A stretch of 64,000 nucleotides of DNA. Source: Flavivirga amylovorans. GTDB taxonomy: Bacteria; Bacteroidota; Bacteroidia; Flavobacteriales; Flavobacteriaceae. The DNA lies in assembly GCF_030540875.1 (NCBI RefSeq), contig NZ_JAUOEM010000002.1, forward strand, positions 1 to 64,000, written 5' to 3'. Below, in pieces: positions 25,537 to 33,553 of this stretch. Below the pieces are notes generated by a model that saw only the letters and a list, made by a program, of their open reading frames with translations, ran no database searches and was not told where the DNA came from. The position numbers were made by a program, and so were the translations under genes. Numbering within the stretch: the first letter of the stretch is position 1; each line of letters begins with the position of its first letter.

Positions 25537-25950
25537 TTAGTTTTCAAACTCAAAAAAGAAAAAGGTTACTGCTGCCCATTCCTTTTTAATTCCTTTGGCA
25601 TAACCAATAGTGCTCCGACTACTATTTTCAATAGTTCCATTGTCTTTAATGTAACCAATGGTACTTCGACTGCTGTTTAAAACCGTTCCGTTATCTTTAA
25701 TATAACCAACAGTATTTCTGTTACTGTTTTCAATAGTTCCATTATCTTTAATATAGCCAATGGTGCTTCGATTGCTATTTAAAATGGTTCCGTTGTCTTT
25801 AATATAACCAACGGTACTCCGGCTGCTATTTTCAATGGTGCCATTACTTTTTATATAACCTGTTGTTGAACGATTTGCAGATTGGATTGTTTGCGCATTG
25901 GCAAATGAAATGCTTGTTAAAGCAATGATTATAAAAATATATCTTTTCAT
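25537..25950 (-). CDS. Exported tandem-repeat protein (17-residue units)
   Basis: A 137-residue protein with a signal peptide (about 1-19, ending S-F-A-N-A-Q) followed by six copies, the first and last imperfect, of a 17-residue unit R-S-T-I-G-Y-I-K-D-N-G-T-I-E-N-S-S. Units alternate between E-N-S and L-N-S at the end, a sign of duplication in pairs (102 bp). The tail W-A-A-V-T-F-F-F-F-E-F is aromatic and ends the protein. The Gly-Tyr-Ile/Asn-Gly-Thr pattern suggests a short beta-solenoid or YD-like stack outside the inner membrane. Similar repeats occur in other flavobacteria; function is unknown. The gene stands alone. Confidence 0.85.
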   Translation of the reverse strand: MKRYIFIIIALTSISFANAQTIQSANRSTTGYIKSNGTIENSSRSTVGYIKDNGTILNSNRSTIGYIKDNGTIENSNRNTVGYIKDNGTVLNSSRSTIGYIKDNGTIENSSRSTIGYAKGIKKEWAAVTFFFFEFEN

Positions 25951-26076
25951 GTGTTAGATTATAAAAATAAGTAAACTTTAAGCAGTTGATTTCTACCCCC
26001 ACCCCTATTGTTTTAGTTTTTCACATCAAAAGTTAAGCCAATATAGCAAACTTCACAAAACCTAAATGACTTAAAA

Positions 26077-26106
26077 AAGAAAAAACCTCTTTTTGAAACG
26101 AAGAGG
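26077..26106 (-). terminator. Terminator of the tautomerase-SDR-NTF2 operon
   Basis: A stem CCTCTT/AAGAGG (26086-26091 with 26101-26106) followed on the minus strand by a T-run, 35 bases after the stop of the NTF2-like gene. Confidence 0.6.
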
Positions 26107-26140
26107 CTTTTAAGATTTATAAGCTTATATATAAAAGCAT

Positions 26141-26509
26141 TTATTCTACATGCGTAAATATCTTACTAACAATTTTCCACTCATTTTTGATTTTGGTTAA
26201 GGATAAATAGTCATAATAATTATAACCCAACATAGGCACATGTAATTTGGCCGTAGCAATTTTACCCATGATATCTATGTTAATAATTTTCATATTAAAA
26301 GTTTCGTTTAAATCTTTTGGGCTTTGTCTGTTTTTAACACCTTCCAGGTATTCACGTATACTTTTTAAATAATCGACACCCTTAATGTCCCCATAGAGGT
26401 AGGTGTTTTCATGAAAACAAGATTCCAGTTTGGTAACATCTCCGTAAAAAATGCCCTCAAAATAATTGGTAATTAAATTTTCGATTTCTTTTACATTCTC
26501 TTTATACAT
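26141..26509 (-). CDS. NTF2-like (lumazine-binding-type) protein
   Basis: A 122-residue protein of the SnoaL/lumazine-binding-like part of the NTF2 fold: helical start I-E-N-L-I-T-N-Y-F-E-G-I-F-Y-G-D, then F-H-E-N-T-Y-L-Y-G, and closing strands Y-Y-D-Y-L-S-L-T-K-I-K-N-E-W-K-I-V-S-K-I-F. Members are small pocket proteins, enzymes or ligand binders. I prefer the ATG at 26507-26509, 10 bases after the SDR stop; a start 9 codons upstream would overlap that gene. It is the last gene of a tautomerase-SDR-NTF2 operon, so a role with a small aromatic or keto compound is likely. Confidence 0.8.
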   Translation of the reverse strand: MYKENVKEIENLITNYFEGIFYGDVTKLESCFHENTYLYGDIKGVDYLKSIREYLEGVKNRQSPKDLNETFNMKIINIDIMGKIATAKLHVPMLGYNYYDYLSLTKIKNEWKIVSKIFTHVE

Positions 26510-26519
26510 AATCTGTTTT

Positions 26520-27263
26520 TTAGATAGCGTGTCCAACAGTGTGTCCGCCCGCTACATTAATAGTTTCTCCTGTTACAAAATTTGATGTTGCTAAATAATA
26601 AGCTGCCTCAGCAATTTCATTGGCTTCACCAATTCTATTTAATAAGTGTAACCCCGCTAAACTGTCGGCATCTTCAATGCCTATTTTGCCTTGTAATGGA
26701 CTTCTTATGATCCCTGGAGCTATGGTATTAACTTTTATATTGTTCTTCCCAAACTCTGCTGCTAATTGTCTTGTTAGGGAATGAATAGCACCTTTACTTG
26801 TTAGTGGTGCTGTTGCCGGAAATCCATCTATAGCATGTTCCACTAAAACGGTTCCTATATTTATTATAGAACCATTCTGTTGTTTTATCATTTCAGGAAT
26901 GGCAGCTTGCGACGTAAAATAGGTACCTTTTAAGTTGACGTTCCAATAAAAGTCTAAATCTGTTTCTTCAACATCTAAAAAAGGTTTTGGAGAAAATACA
27001 CCCGCATTGTTAATAAGAACATCTACCGAATTGAATTTTTCTAATGCCAAAGTGACAAGCTTCTGCCCTGTTTCTTGCTTACTAATATCTCCTGCTAAAT
27101 AGACTGCATTTAAAGGAGACCCAAGTGCTTCGTAAGCCTTTTTTAAGTTGTCTTCATTTGAAGAATTCATCACGACATTACTTTTTCGTGCTATAAAGTA
27201 TTTTGCAATTTCTTTACCAATTCCTGAAGATGCTCCCGTAATAATGACTGTTTTGTTTTCCAT
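26520..27263 (-). CDS. SDR-family oxidoreductase lacking the catalytic tyrosine
   Basis: A 247-residue short-chain dehydrogenase-like protein with intact cofactor motifs, T-G-A-S-S-G-I-G (9-16) and N-N-A-G (85-88). At the active site the usual S...Y-x-x-x-K reads T138...P153-L-T-S-K157: the lysine is kept but tyrosine is replaced by proline and the serine by threonine. Classical alcohol/ketone oxidoreduction is therefore doubtful. I recall a subgroup of Bacteroidota SDRs with the same S-K-G-A-I-H-S-L-T context and no tyrosine. It lies 5 bases after a tautomerase and 10 bases before an NTF2-like gene; the operon probably handles a keto compound under Crp/Fnr-type control. Confidence 0.88.
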   Translation of the reverse strand: MENKTVIITGASSGIGKEIAKYFIARKSNVVMNSSNEDNLKKAYEALGSPLNAVYLAGDISKQETGQKLVTLALEKFNSVDVLINNAGVFSPKPFLDVEETDLDFYWNVNLKGTYFTSQAAIPEMIKQQNGSIINIGTVLVEHAIDGFPATAPLTSKGAIHSLTRQLAAEFGKNNIKVNTIAPGIIRSPLQGKIGIEDADSLAGLHLLNRIGEANEIAEAAYYLATSNFVTGETINVAGGHTVGHAI

Positions 27264-27268
27264 GGTTT

Positions 27269-27463
27269 TTATTTTTTAGTCCCTAAATATTGTTTCCCAT
27301 TGACACCCCAATTTTCGACGGGTACTTCGTCAATAACAACATGTGTTGTTTTTGGATTTTTGTTAAGTACGTCGACCACAAGTTGTGTAGCACCTGCTAT
27401 TAATTGACGTTTTTGTTCCTGTGTTACTTGCTCGTCAGTAACTTTAATGTTAATGTATGGCAT
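27269..27463 (-). CDS. 4-Oxalocrotonate tautomerase-family protein
   Basis: A 64-residue tautomerase with the catalytic N-terminal proline exposed after Met removal (M-P-Y-I-N-I-K-V-T). The family interconverts keto and enol forms of 2-oxo acids; residue choice beyond Pro1 does not fix the substrate. Length is typical for the 4-OT subgroup. It heads an operon with the SDR gene 5 bases downstream and the NTF2-like gene beyond, and its promoter region contains inverted repeats that fit a Crp/Fnr operator (27531-27557). Confidence 0.9.
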   Translation of the reverse strand: MPYINIKVTDEQVTQEQKRQLIAGATQLVVDVLNKNPKTTHVVIDEVPVENWGVNGKQYLGTKK

Positions 27464-27530
27464 AATCTTTTTATTAAATTAATAGTCATACAAAGGTGCT
27501 GTGGAATGAGAATATTACGAAGGAGCTATG

Positions 27531-27557
27531 TCACTTCTTTAAAGTGATGTATATCAC
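27531..27557. promoter_or_regulatory. Candidate Crp/Fnr operator
   Basis: GTGATGTATATCAC (27544-27557) has the GTGA-N6-TCAC form of Crp/Fnr-family sites. It overlaps a second inverted repeat, TCACTTCTTTAAAGTGA (27531-27547). Both lie between the end of a Crp/Fnr gene and the start of the tautomerase operon, about 70-90 bases upstream of its start codon. Confidence 0.5.
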
Positions 27558-27577
27558 GTTATAAAAAAGGTCTGTAG

Positions 27578-28141
27578 TTAGGAATCTAATCTACTAATTG
27601 TTTCTCTTGAAACACCCAGATAAGCCGCAATCATTTTTTTAGGAACCCGTTGAAAGAGTTTTGGATACTGCTCAAGAAGCAAATCATATTGCTCCTTAGT
27701 AGAATTTTTTAATAATGACAGAATTCTATTTTGAAGTGCAATTCGACCAATTTTACTCTTTTTAGCCCAAAAACGTTCCATTTTGTGCATTTTAGCTGTT
27801 AATTTATCTCTATTTTCAAAAGAGATATATAGTAATTCACTGTCTTCTATACAGTCGATGTAAGTTTTAGATTCGATTTGTTTTACAAAAGATTCATAAT
27901 CTGTAATCCACCAGTTTTCCATTCCAAATTGAAGGATATGTTCTTTTCCGCTATCGTCAATAAAATAGCTTTTCAAACAACCTTTTATTATCCAGTATTC
28001 TTTATTAACAACTTCCCCTTCCTGAACGATATATTGATGTTTACGTTTTTTGACCTGTTCAAAATGACTTAAAACAAAATCGAATTCTTCATCAGTAAGA
28101 CTGATTATTTCTTCAATATGCTGCCTGAGTGGATGTGCCAT
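27578..28141 (-). CDS. Crp/Fnr-family transcriptional regulator
   Basis: A 187-residue protein with an N-terminal cyclic-nucleotide-binding-like beta barrel (about 20-115; G-E-V-V-N-K-E-Y-W-I-I-K-G-C-L-K at the core) and a C-terminal winged helix with V-P-K-K-M-I-A-A-Y-L-G-V-S-R-E-T-I-S-R-L. The cAMP-contact residues of E. coli Crp are not kept and there is no FNR-type cysteine cluster, so the ligand is unknown, as for most Bacteroidota members. It is followed on the same strand by an operator-like site and the tautomerase operon, its probable target. Confidence 0.9.
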   Translation of the reverse strand: MAHPLRQHIEEIISLTDEEFDFVLSHFEQVKKRKHQYIVQEGEVVNKEYWIIKGCLKSYFIDDSGKEHILQFGMENWWITDYESFVKQIESKTYIDCIEDSELLYISFENRDKLTAKMHKMERFWAKKSKIGRIALQNRILSLLKNSTKEQYDLLLEQYPKLFQRVPKKMIAAYLGVSRETISRLDS

Positions 28142-28224
28142 TTTTATGTTTTATGTGAGGTGTAAAGCGAAAGTAACTGAAATTTTTTAGAGCGTCAAAT
28201 AGTGTAAAAACAAAAAACCGTTCT

Positions 28225-28776
28225 TTATTCTTTTACAGATAAAAAAGTTTCTACCTCGGCGTTGTCTCCATCGTAGTATTTTTTCCCGTGAACAGTAAAA
28301 TCTGCTTTATAAGCTCGGTTTAGGTTTTTATTTTGCCATATTTCCACCCAGGTATTAAAAATGGCTTCTGGCATTTTACCTTTTGAAACGAATTTTTGGT
28401 ACACTGCTTTTTTGATGGTTATTCCAACAAAACCTTCGGGAATATTTTCTAGTGAGTTTACTGCTAGTCCAATAACGGTAGTATATGGCCCGTTGACGTC
28501 GGTTTCATAATCTGTGTAAACAGCATAAATATCATCATTGATTTTGTTTGGAATTTGTTTTTGAATATTTTCTCCCCAAAATTTTCCCCATAATGATTCA
28601 ATATCTTTGGCGGATTGTCCATTTTCATTGATTGTTCTTACGGAAATACCGATTACGTTAAATGTTTGAATAGTTTGATTGTTCATGGTTTTTTGGGTTT
28701 TTGTTTGTGATTGTACTTGAACTGTGAGTGCGAACAGCATGCATGTAATAAGTGTTAAAGCGTGGAATTTTTTCAT
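28225..28776 (-). CDS. GyrI-like effector-binding-domain protein, exported
   Basis: A 183-residue protein: signal peptide (about 1-23, ending V-Q-S-Q), then from about residue 36 an integron/AraC-type effector-binding (GyrI-like) domain with F-N-V-I-G-I-S-V-R-T, L-W-G-K-F-W, Y-A-V-Y-T-D-Y and P-E-A-I-F-N-T-W. Such domains bind small hydrophobic or cationic compounds. Cytoplasmic relatives lack the signal peptide; an internal Met at residue 31 would give that form, but the continuous frame with a good signal sequence favours export. It precedes the Crp/Fnr gene by 83 bases on the same strand. Confidence 0.82.
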   Translation of the reverse strand: MKKFHALTLITCMLFALTVQVQSQTKTQKTMNNQTIQTFNVIGISVRTINENGQSAKDIESLWGKFWGENIQKQIPNKINDDIYAVYTDYETDVNGPYTTVIGLAVNSLENIPEGFVGITIKKAVYQKFVSKGKMPEAIFNTWVEIWQNKNLNRAYKADFTVHGKKYYDGDNAEVETFLSVKE

Positions 28777-28878
28777 TTAGTACCATTTATTTGTTATGCA
28801 GCAAATTTAGACTGGCCTTATGACAAATAGCGTCAGGGGTCGTGAAGATTTTTATAAAACAATTTGGTATGAAAATGA

Positions 28879-28910
28879 AAAAGGCACTTTGTAAAAACAA
28901 AGCACCTTTT
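28879..28910 (-). terminator. Terminator of the M1 peptidase gene
   Basis: AAAAGG/CCTTTT and CTTTG/CAAAG arms separated by a 2x2 internal loop form a hairpin with a T-run on the minus strand, starting 28 bases beyond the peptidase stop. Confidence 0.6.
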
Positions 28911-28937
28911 CTATTTCAAAAATTTACTAATTAAGAC

Positions 28938-30758
28938 TTACTTAGTATTATTCTTTTTATCCACATCTGCCATCATCCCTTCAGGATCAATTTGAACATT
29001 CTTAACAGCTTTTGAAGCTTCAAAGGTGTATGTCGGGAATGCCCAAGCCCAATCTCCTTTTAAAGTCGCTGAGGTTGGTTTTTCGCCACGCATCATTTGT
29101 AACGGGATATAGAAATCTTCAGAAGTACCATCTGTGTAGGATACTGTTACATCTATAGGCATTGGCATTTGTCCTATACGCTCTAATGTAATGGTTTTTT
29201 CTTCTATATTCTTTACAGCATAATCAATGCTATTGGTGGTTTGTGCAAAATCCATTAAATACCAATCTAATTCTAAGCCGGATACTTTTTCGGCTGAACG
29301 GATAATGCTATTTGGCGTTGGGTGCTTAAAAGCAAAATCGTTAAAGTATTTTTTTATAGTTTTCTTTAAATTGTCTTCACCAATAATATACCCCAGTTGT
29401 GCCAAAAACACAGCCCCTTTGCTGTATGCCGAAATACCATAAGCCTGATTATAATGATAACGGTCTGCATGTGTAGTAAGCGGTTGCTCTTTCCCCGATT
29501 TAGCTAAATATATGTAGTTCCCGTAAGATCCAGCTAGCGGTTTTTTTCTATTGTGGCCCATAACTTCATTTTCGGCTAACTCACTAATGTAAGTCGTAAA
29601 GCCTTCATCCATCCACTCGTGTTTAGCCTCGTTAGTGGCTAATAAAAATTGAAACCATGTATGTGCCATTTCATGAGCTGTAACACCAACTAAGCTCCCA
29701 TAGCTACGATTCCCTGTTATTAAAGTACACATAGCATATTCCATACCGCCATCACCGCCTTGTATCACAGAATATTGTTTATATGGGTATTTGCCAATAT
29801 GGTTGCTAAAATATTGCATAAGTTCCACTGTTTTTGGTTGCAATTTTTTCCAACCTTCTTTCTTTTCAGCATCTAAAGTGCTTTTATAGTAGAAGTGTAA
29901 CATTGGACCATCTGGAACTTGTAAGGTATCGTGAATATAATCCGGATCTGCAGCCCAGGTAAAATCGTGTACTTTAGGCGCTTTATAATGCCATGTTATT
30001 TTACCGTTTTTTTCTGTGGCATCTGGATTTTGCAAGTATCCTGTACCCCCAACAACATAGTTTTTATCAATGCTTAGCTTCACATCAAAATTCCCCCAAA
30101 CACCGTGAAACTCACGTCCAATATACGGATCGGCATGCCATCCTTCAAAATCGTATTCTGCTAATTTAGGATACCATTGCGTCATAGATAATGCGACGCC
30201 TTCTTTACTATTTCTTCCAGAACGACGTATTTGAAGCGGAACTTGAGCGTCAAAAACCATATTAAATGTCACGCTTTCGCCTGGTTGTATTGGTTTTGCA
30301 AGATCAACTTCTAAAACAGTTCCTACCGTTTGGTGTTTTAAAACAGTACCGTTTTGTTTTAATGAATTGACTTTTATATAACCTATTTCATTAGGTTTTA
30401 GTTTACTAATTCTGTCTCCAACTCTTGGGTCTGGATCTGCGATGGTACGAGAGCGTACATCCATTTCGCTACCAGGTTGAAACGCATTAAAATATAAATG
30501 GTAATAAACTCGATTTAAAACATCGGGAGAATTATTAGTATATACTAAGGTTTGATTTCCTTTATATTGATAGGTATTTACATCCATATCAATTTCCATT
30601 TTGTAATCTACATGTTGTTGCCAATACGTGTTTGAGGCTTGCGACGTTTGAATTTGCGACGTTGCCACAGTAGAAGCTTTCTGTGTTGTTGTACTTTTTG
30701 AACCGGTACAAGACATAAACATACTTAAGCTTAAAACAGAAAAAAAGAATCGTTTCAT
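28938..30758 (-). CDS. M1-family metallopeptidase (lipoprotein)
   Basis: A 606-residue zinc aminopeptidase of family M1. The start at 30756-30758 gives a lipoprotein signal (M-K-R-F-F-F-S-V-L-S with lipobox M-F-M-S-C); an in-frame start 15 codons upstream would mask it. After an N-terminal beta domain, the catalytic part shows G-G-M-E-Y-A (exopeptidase motif) and the zinc site H-E-M-A-H-T-W-F with the third ligand in W-M-D-E-G-F. It should sit in the periplasm or outer membrane and cut peptides for nutrition. It is transcribed alone; an unusual long inverted repeat (30776-30902) lies just upstream of the start. Confidence 0.95.
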   Translation of the reverse strand: MKRFFFSVLSLSMFMSCTGSKSTTTQKASTVATSQIQTSQASNTYWQQHVDYKMEIDMDVNTYQYKGNQTLVYTNNSPDVLNRVYYHLYFNAFQPGSEMDVRSRTIADPDPRVGDRISKLKPNEIGYIKVNSLKQNGTVLKHQTVGTVLEVDLAKPIQPGESVTFNMVFDAQVPLQIRRSGRNSKEGVALSMTQWYPKLAEYDFEGWHADPYIGREFHGVWGNFDVKLSIDKNYVVGGTGYLQNPDATEKNGKITWHYKAPKVHDFTWAADPDYIHDTLQVPDGPMLHFYYKSTLDAEKKEGWKKLQPKTVELMQYFSNHIGKYPYKQYSVIQGGDGGMEYAMCTLITGNRSYGSLVGVTAHEMAHTWFQFLLATNEAKHEWMDEGFTTYISELAENEVMGHNRKKPLAGSYGNYIYLAKSGKEQPLTTHADRYHYNQAYGISAYSKGAVFLAQLGYIIGEDNLKKTIKKYFNDFAFKHPTPNSIIRSAEKVSGLELDWYLMDFAQTTNSIDYAVKNIEEKTITLERIGQMPMPIDVTVSYTDGTSEDFYIPLQMMRGEKPTSATLKGDWAWAFPTYTFEASKAVKNVQIDPEGMMADVDKKNNTK

Positions 30759-30775
30759 AGTATAAATAAGGGTTA

Positions 30776-30902
30776 AAAAAAGAGGCAGTTTAGAAAGTGT
30801 CATTCTGAATGAAATGAAGAATATCTTTATTTCTAAATGAATAAGATTCTTCGCTATGCTCTGAATGACAAAATATTTTACTTTCTAAACAGCCTCTTTT
30901 TT
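30776..30902. repeat. Inverted repeat with a TGTCATTC repeat in its loop
   Basis: Arms of 23 bases (30776-30798 and 30880-30902) pair with one mismatch and are flanked by A- and T-runs, so they look like a terminator for the S8 protease gene (minus strand). The roughly 80-base loop is itself an imperfect palindrome from GTCATTCTGAATG to GCTCTGAATGAC, the dispersed repeat family found elsewhere in the window. Confidence 0.7.
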
Positions 30903-30918
30903 ATTCATTAAATTAATA

Positions 30919-32526
30919 TTATTTAGACATCTTAGATGCCATAATTAAAGCGTTATAAGCATTCACCATTTTAGATGATTTCGATATATCGGCAAAAGGT
31001 CTTACATCGTTAGTATCTCCACCAACAACCACTTTTGTTTTTACAGATAATCCAGAATCCATAAGTATTTGCTTTACTTGAGCAGCACTTAGTTTTGGAT
31101 AATAAGAACGAATTAATGCAGCAACACCTGCAACAGCAGGAGCAGCCATAGACGTTCCTCCTTTGGTATCGTATTCGTTTTCTGGTGTTGTTGAATATAC
31201 TTTAGCTCCTGGAGCAAAAACATCTACATTTTGTTTTCCATAATTAGAAAAACCAGCAACTAGTCCAGAACCATATTTTGGCGCTAATGCACCAACTCTA
31301 ATATAAGTATCGGACACTTCTTGGCCATTTACATTGTCATCAGGAAAATTAGGTTCTGTATCAACATCTTTACTATCATTTCCTGCAGCATGTACAAAAA
31401 GAACATCCTTTTTACCAGCATAAGCTATGGCATCACGTACCCAGTCACTATGCGGTGAGTAGCTTTTACCAAAACTTCCATTTATAATTTGTGCGCCATT
31501 ATCAACAGCATATCTAATCGCTAAAGCAACATCTTTATCATATTCATCTCCATTTGGTACCGTTCTTATACTCATAATAGCAACATTATTTGCTACACCA
31601 TTTGCTCCTTTACCATTATTCCGTTCTGCTGCAATAATACCAGCTACATGTGTTCCATGACTTTCACTTTTCTTAACTGGCTTTACATTACCATTACCAT
31701 AAGATGTGGTAGATAAATCGTTTTCATCATCACCAGTAACACGCCCTTTAAAAGTTTTGTTCAGGTTATAGTTTAATCTATCATTAATACCTTCTAAACC
31801 ATTTGATATTTCTTTTTTAGCATCAGCTAAAGAATCCATACCATTGCTAAACATGTATTGAGCAACTTGTACAGCTTGTTTAAGTGAAGCATCCTCTGTT
31901 TTGATGGCATTAACATCTTCTTTAGTATAATTTTTTTTACCAAAATGCTTTGTTAGAGCTTCATCAGCAGATTTTATTTGTTGGAAAATCTGTTCATAGT
32001 TTCCTTTATAACCTGTATATTTTTGGTATTCTTTATCGTACTCAGATAGTGCTCTACTATAATCTGGATGACTTGTATCTCCTGCAGCTAAAATTCTAAC
32101 AAATTCTAATTGCTCATCGTATCCGTCTCCTAAAAAATTCCATCCATGAATATCATCTATATAACCATTACCATCATCATCTTTTCCATTGTTTGGTTTT
32201 TCTTTTGTATTTGTCCACAAGACGTCATCTAAATCTTCATGATCGATATCAATTCCAGAATCTATAACGGCAACAATAACTTTTTTGCCTTTTTTATTTT
32301 TAATAATTTCAGCATAAGCTTTATCAACACTCATTCCGGGAATAGTATCTTTAACCAAATCTAAATGGCCCCAATTGTGTTTTTCTGCTTCAGTTAATTC
32401 TGAAACTTTTAATGGTATGTTATCAATATTTTCAACAGGTGTTGCCAGTATTTCTGCTGTTCCACCGCATCCTGAGATTAGTATAGCTGCAAAAGCAGAA
32501 GCTGTTATTGTCTTAAGTGTTCTCAT
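30919..32526 (-). CDS. S8-family serine peptidase (subtilisin-like lipoprotein)
   Basis: A 535-residue subtilase. The signal has a lipobox ending I-S-G-C (Cys20). Catalytic residues are visible: D89 in A-V-I-D-S-G-I, H290 in S-H-G-T-H-V-A-G, N383 in A-A-G-N-D (oxyanion), and S459 in G-G-T-S-M-A-A-P. Between Asp and His there is an insert of about 150 residues, helical and charged, far longer than in subtilisin; this is typical of a Bacteroidota group. No T9SS domain. It is 32 bases behind the MBL hydrolase gene on the same strand, so co-transcription is possible. Confidence 0.95.
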   Translation of the reverse strand: MRTLKTITASAFAAILISGCGGTAEILATPVENIDNIPLKVSELTEAEKHNWGHLDLVKDTIPGMSVDKAYAEIIKNKKGKKVIVAVIDSGIDIDHEDLDDVLWTNTKEKPNNGKDDDGNGYIDDIHGWNFLGDGYDEQLEFVRILAAGDTSHPDYSRALSEYDKEYQKYTGYKGNYEQIFQQIKSADEALTKHFGKKNYTKEDVNAIKTEDASLKQAVQVAQYMFSNGMDSLADAKKEISNGLEGINDRLNYNLNKTFKGRVTGDDENDLSTTSYGNGNVKPVKKSESHGTHVAGIIAAERNNGKGANGVANNVAIMSIRTVPNGDEYDKDVALAIRYAVDNGAQIINGSFGKSYSPHSDWVRDAIAYAGKKDVLFVHAAGNDSKDVDTEPNFPDDNVNGQEVSDTYIRVGALAPKYGSGLVAGFSNYGKQNVDVFAPGAKVYSTTPENEYDTKGGTSMAAPAVAGVAALIRSYYPKLSAAQVKQILMDSGLSVKTKVVVGGDTNDVRPFADISKSSKMVNAYNALIMASKMSK

Positions 32527-32558
32527 ACTATAGTATTAAATTTTAGTCTTAAATTATT

Positions 32559-33419
32559 TTAATTAAATATTTCCTGGGTTATATGTATGTTTTTAAGTCG
32601 GATACCTTTTTCGGTTTTTTTTACGGTAATAATTTCATTATGAGCATCGTGTTCTAAAAACAAGTAATAATTATTATCGGCCGCAATGTTAAGGAATTTT
32701 TCTTTTTCATTAAGCGACAATAAGGGCCTGGTATCGTAGCCCATAATATAGGGAAGAGGTAAGTGCCCAACAGTGGGTAATAAATCTGCCATAAAAGCAA
32801 TGGTTTTATCTTTATATTTAATAAGTGGAATCATTTGTTTATCGGTATGACCGTTAGCAAAAAAAATATCGAAACCGAGTTCTGAATTTTTAAGTAAATC
32901 GTCTTGTGGAAGCGACGCGAATTTTAATTGTCCGCTTTCTTCTATTGGGATAATGTTTTCTTTTAAAAAAGATGCTTTTTCACGTTTATTGGGTTGAGTA
33001 GCCCACTGCCAATGATCTTTATTACTCCAAAAGTGTGCATTTTTAAAAGCAGGTTCGTAACCTGTTTTATCTTTATTCCATTGAATACTGCCTCCGCAAT
33101 GATCAAAATGTAAGTGTGTTAAAAAAACATCGGTAATATCGTCCTGATGAAACCCATGAGCCTTAAGGGAACCTTCTAAAGTATGATTTCCCCAAAGATG
33201 ATAGTAACTAAAAAACTTTTCAGATTGTTTATTGCCCATACCATTATCTATTAATATGAGCCTGTTACCATCCTCAATAAGCAAACAACGTGTTGTAAGC
33301 TCAATCATATTATTAACATCGGCAGGGTTCGTTTTTTGCCACAATGACTTGGGTACCACGCCAAACATAGCGCCACCATCAAGCTTTAGGTTACCCGCAT
33401 TTATGGGAAATAAATTCAT
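32559..33419 (-). CDS. MBL-fold metallo-hydrolase
   Basis: A 286-residue metallo-beta-lactamase-fold enzyme with the T-H-L-H-F-D-H-C-G-G metal motif and later F-F-A-N-G-H-T (third His) and M-A-D-L-L-P. The layout resembles AHL-lactonase-like and related hydrolases, including the early L-I-D-N-G-M-G segment, but the substrate cannot be assigned. No signal peptide, so cytoplasmic. A protease gene follows 32 bases downstream. The minus-strand upstream region has TAATTTTA, an imperfect -7 box, near the start. Confidence 0.9.
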   Translation of the reverse strand: MNLFPINAGNLKLDGGAMFGVVPKSLWQKTNPADVNNMIELTTRCLLIEDGNRLILIDNGMGNKQSEKFFSYYHLWGNHTLEGSLKAHGFHQDDITDVFLTHLHFDHCGGSIQWNKDKTGYEPAFKNAHFWSNKDHWQWATQPNKREKASFLKENIIPIEESGQLKFASLPQDDLLKNSELGFDIFFANGHTDKQMIPLIKYKDKTIAFMADLLPTVGHLPLPYIMGYDTRPLLSLNEKEKFLNIAADNNYYLFLEHDAHNEIITVKKTEKGIRLKNIHITQEIFN

Positions 33420-33498
33420 AGACGGTAAAATTAAACAAATCGCAATAAAAAGACTTGTTTGTTAAGGATTTATTAAGAAAAATTATATAAATAATTTA

Positions 33499-33527
33499 TT
33501 GCATGAAAAAGTTTTGTGTTAATTTTG
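33499..33527 (+). promoter_or_regulatory. Promoter of the cysteine-motif gene
   Basis: TTG (33499-33501), an 18-base spacer and TAATTTTG (33520-33527) fit the Flavobacterium consensus. The proposed start codon is at 33554. Confidence 0.5.
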
Positions 33528-33553
33528 CTCAATACATCTAATTAATATATTAA

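Noticed and set aside
25600-25890. Regular 51-bp repeats that might suggest a CRISPR array
   Set aside because: Repeats are contiguous without unique spacers, keep one open frame and encode an exported repeat protein.
33480-33498. AT-rich imperfect palindrome as a Fur box upstream of the uptake locus
   Set aside because: The match to the Fur consensus is weak and such sequence is common in this AT-rich genome.
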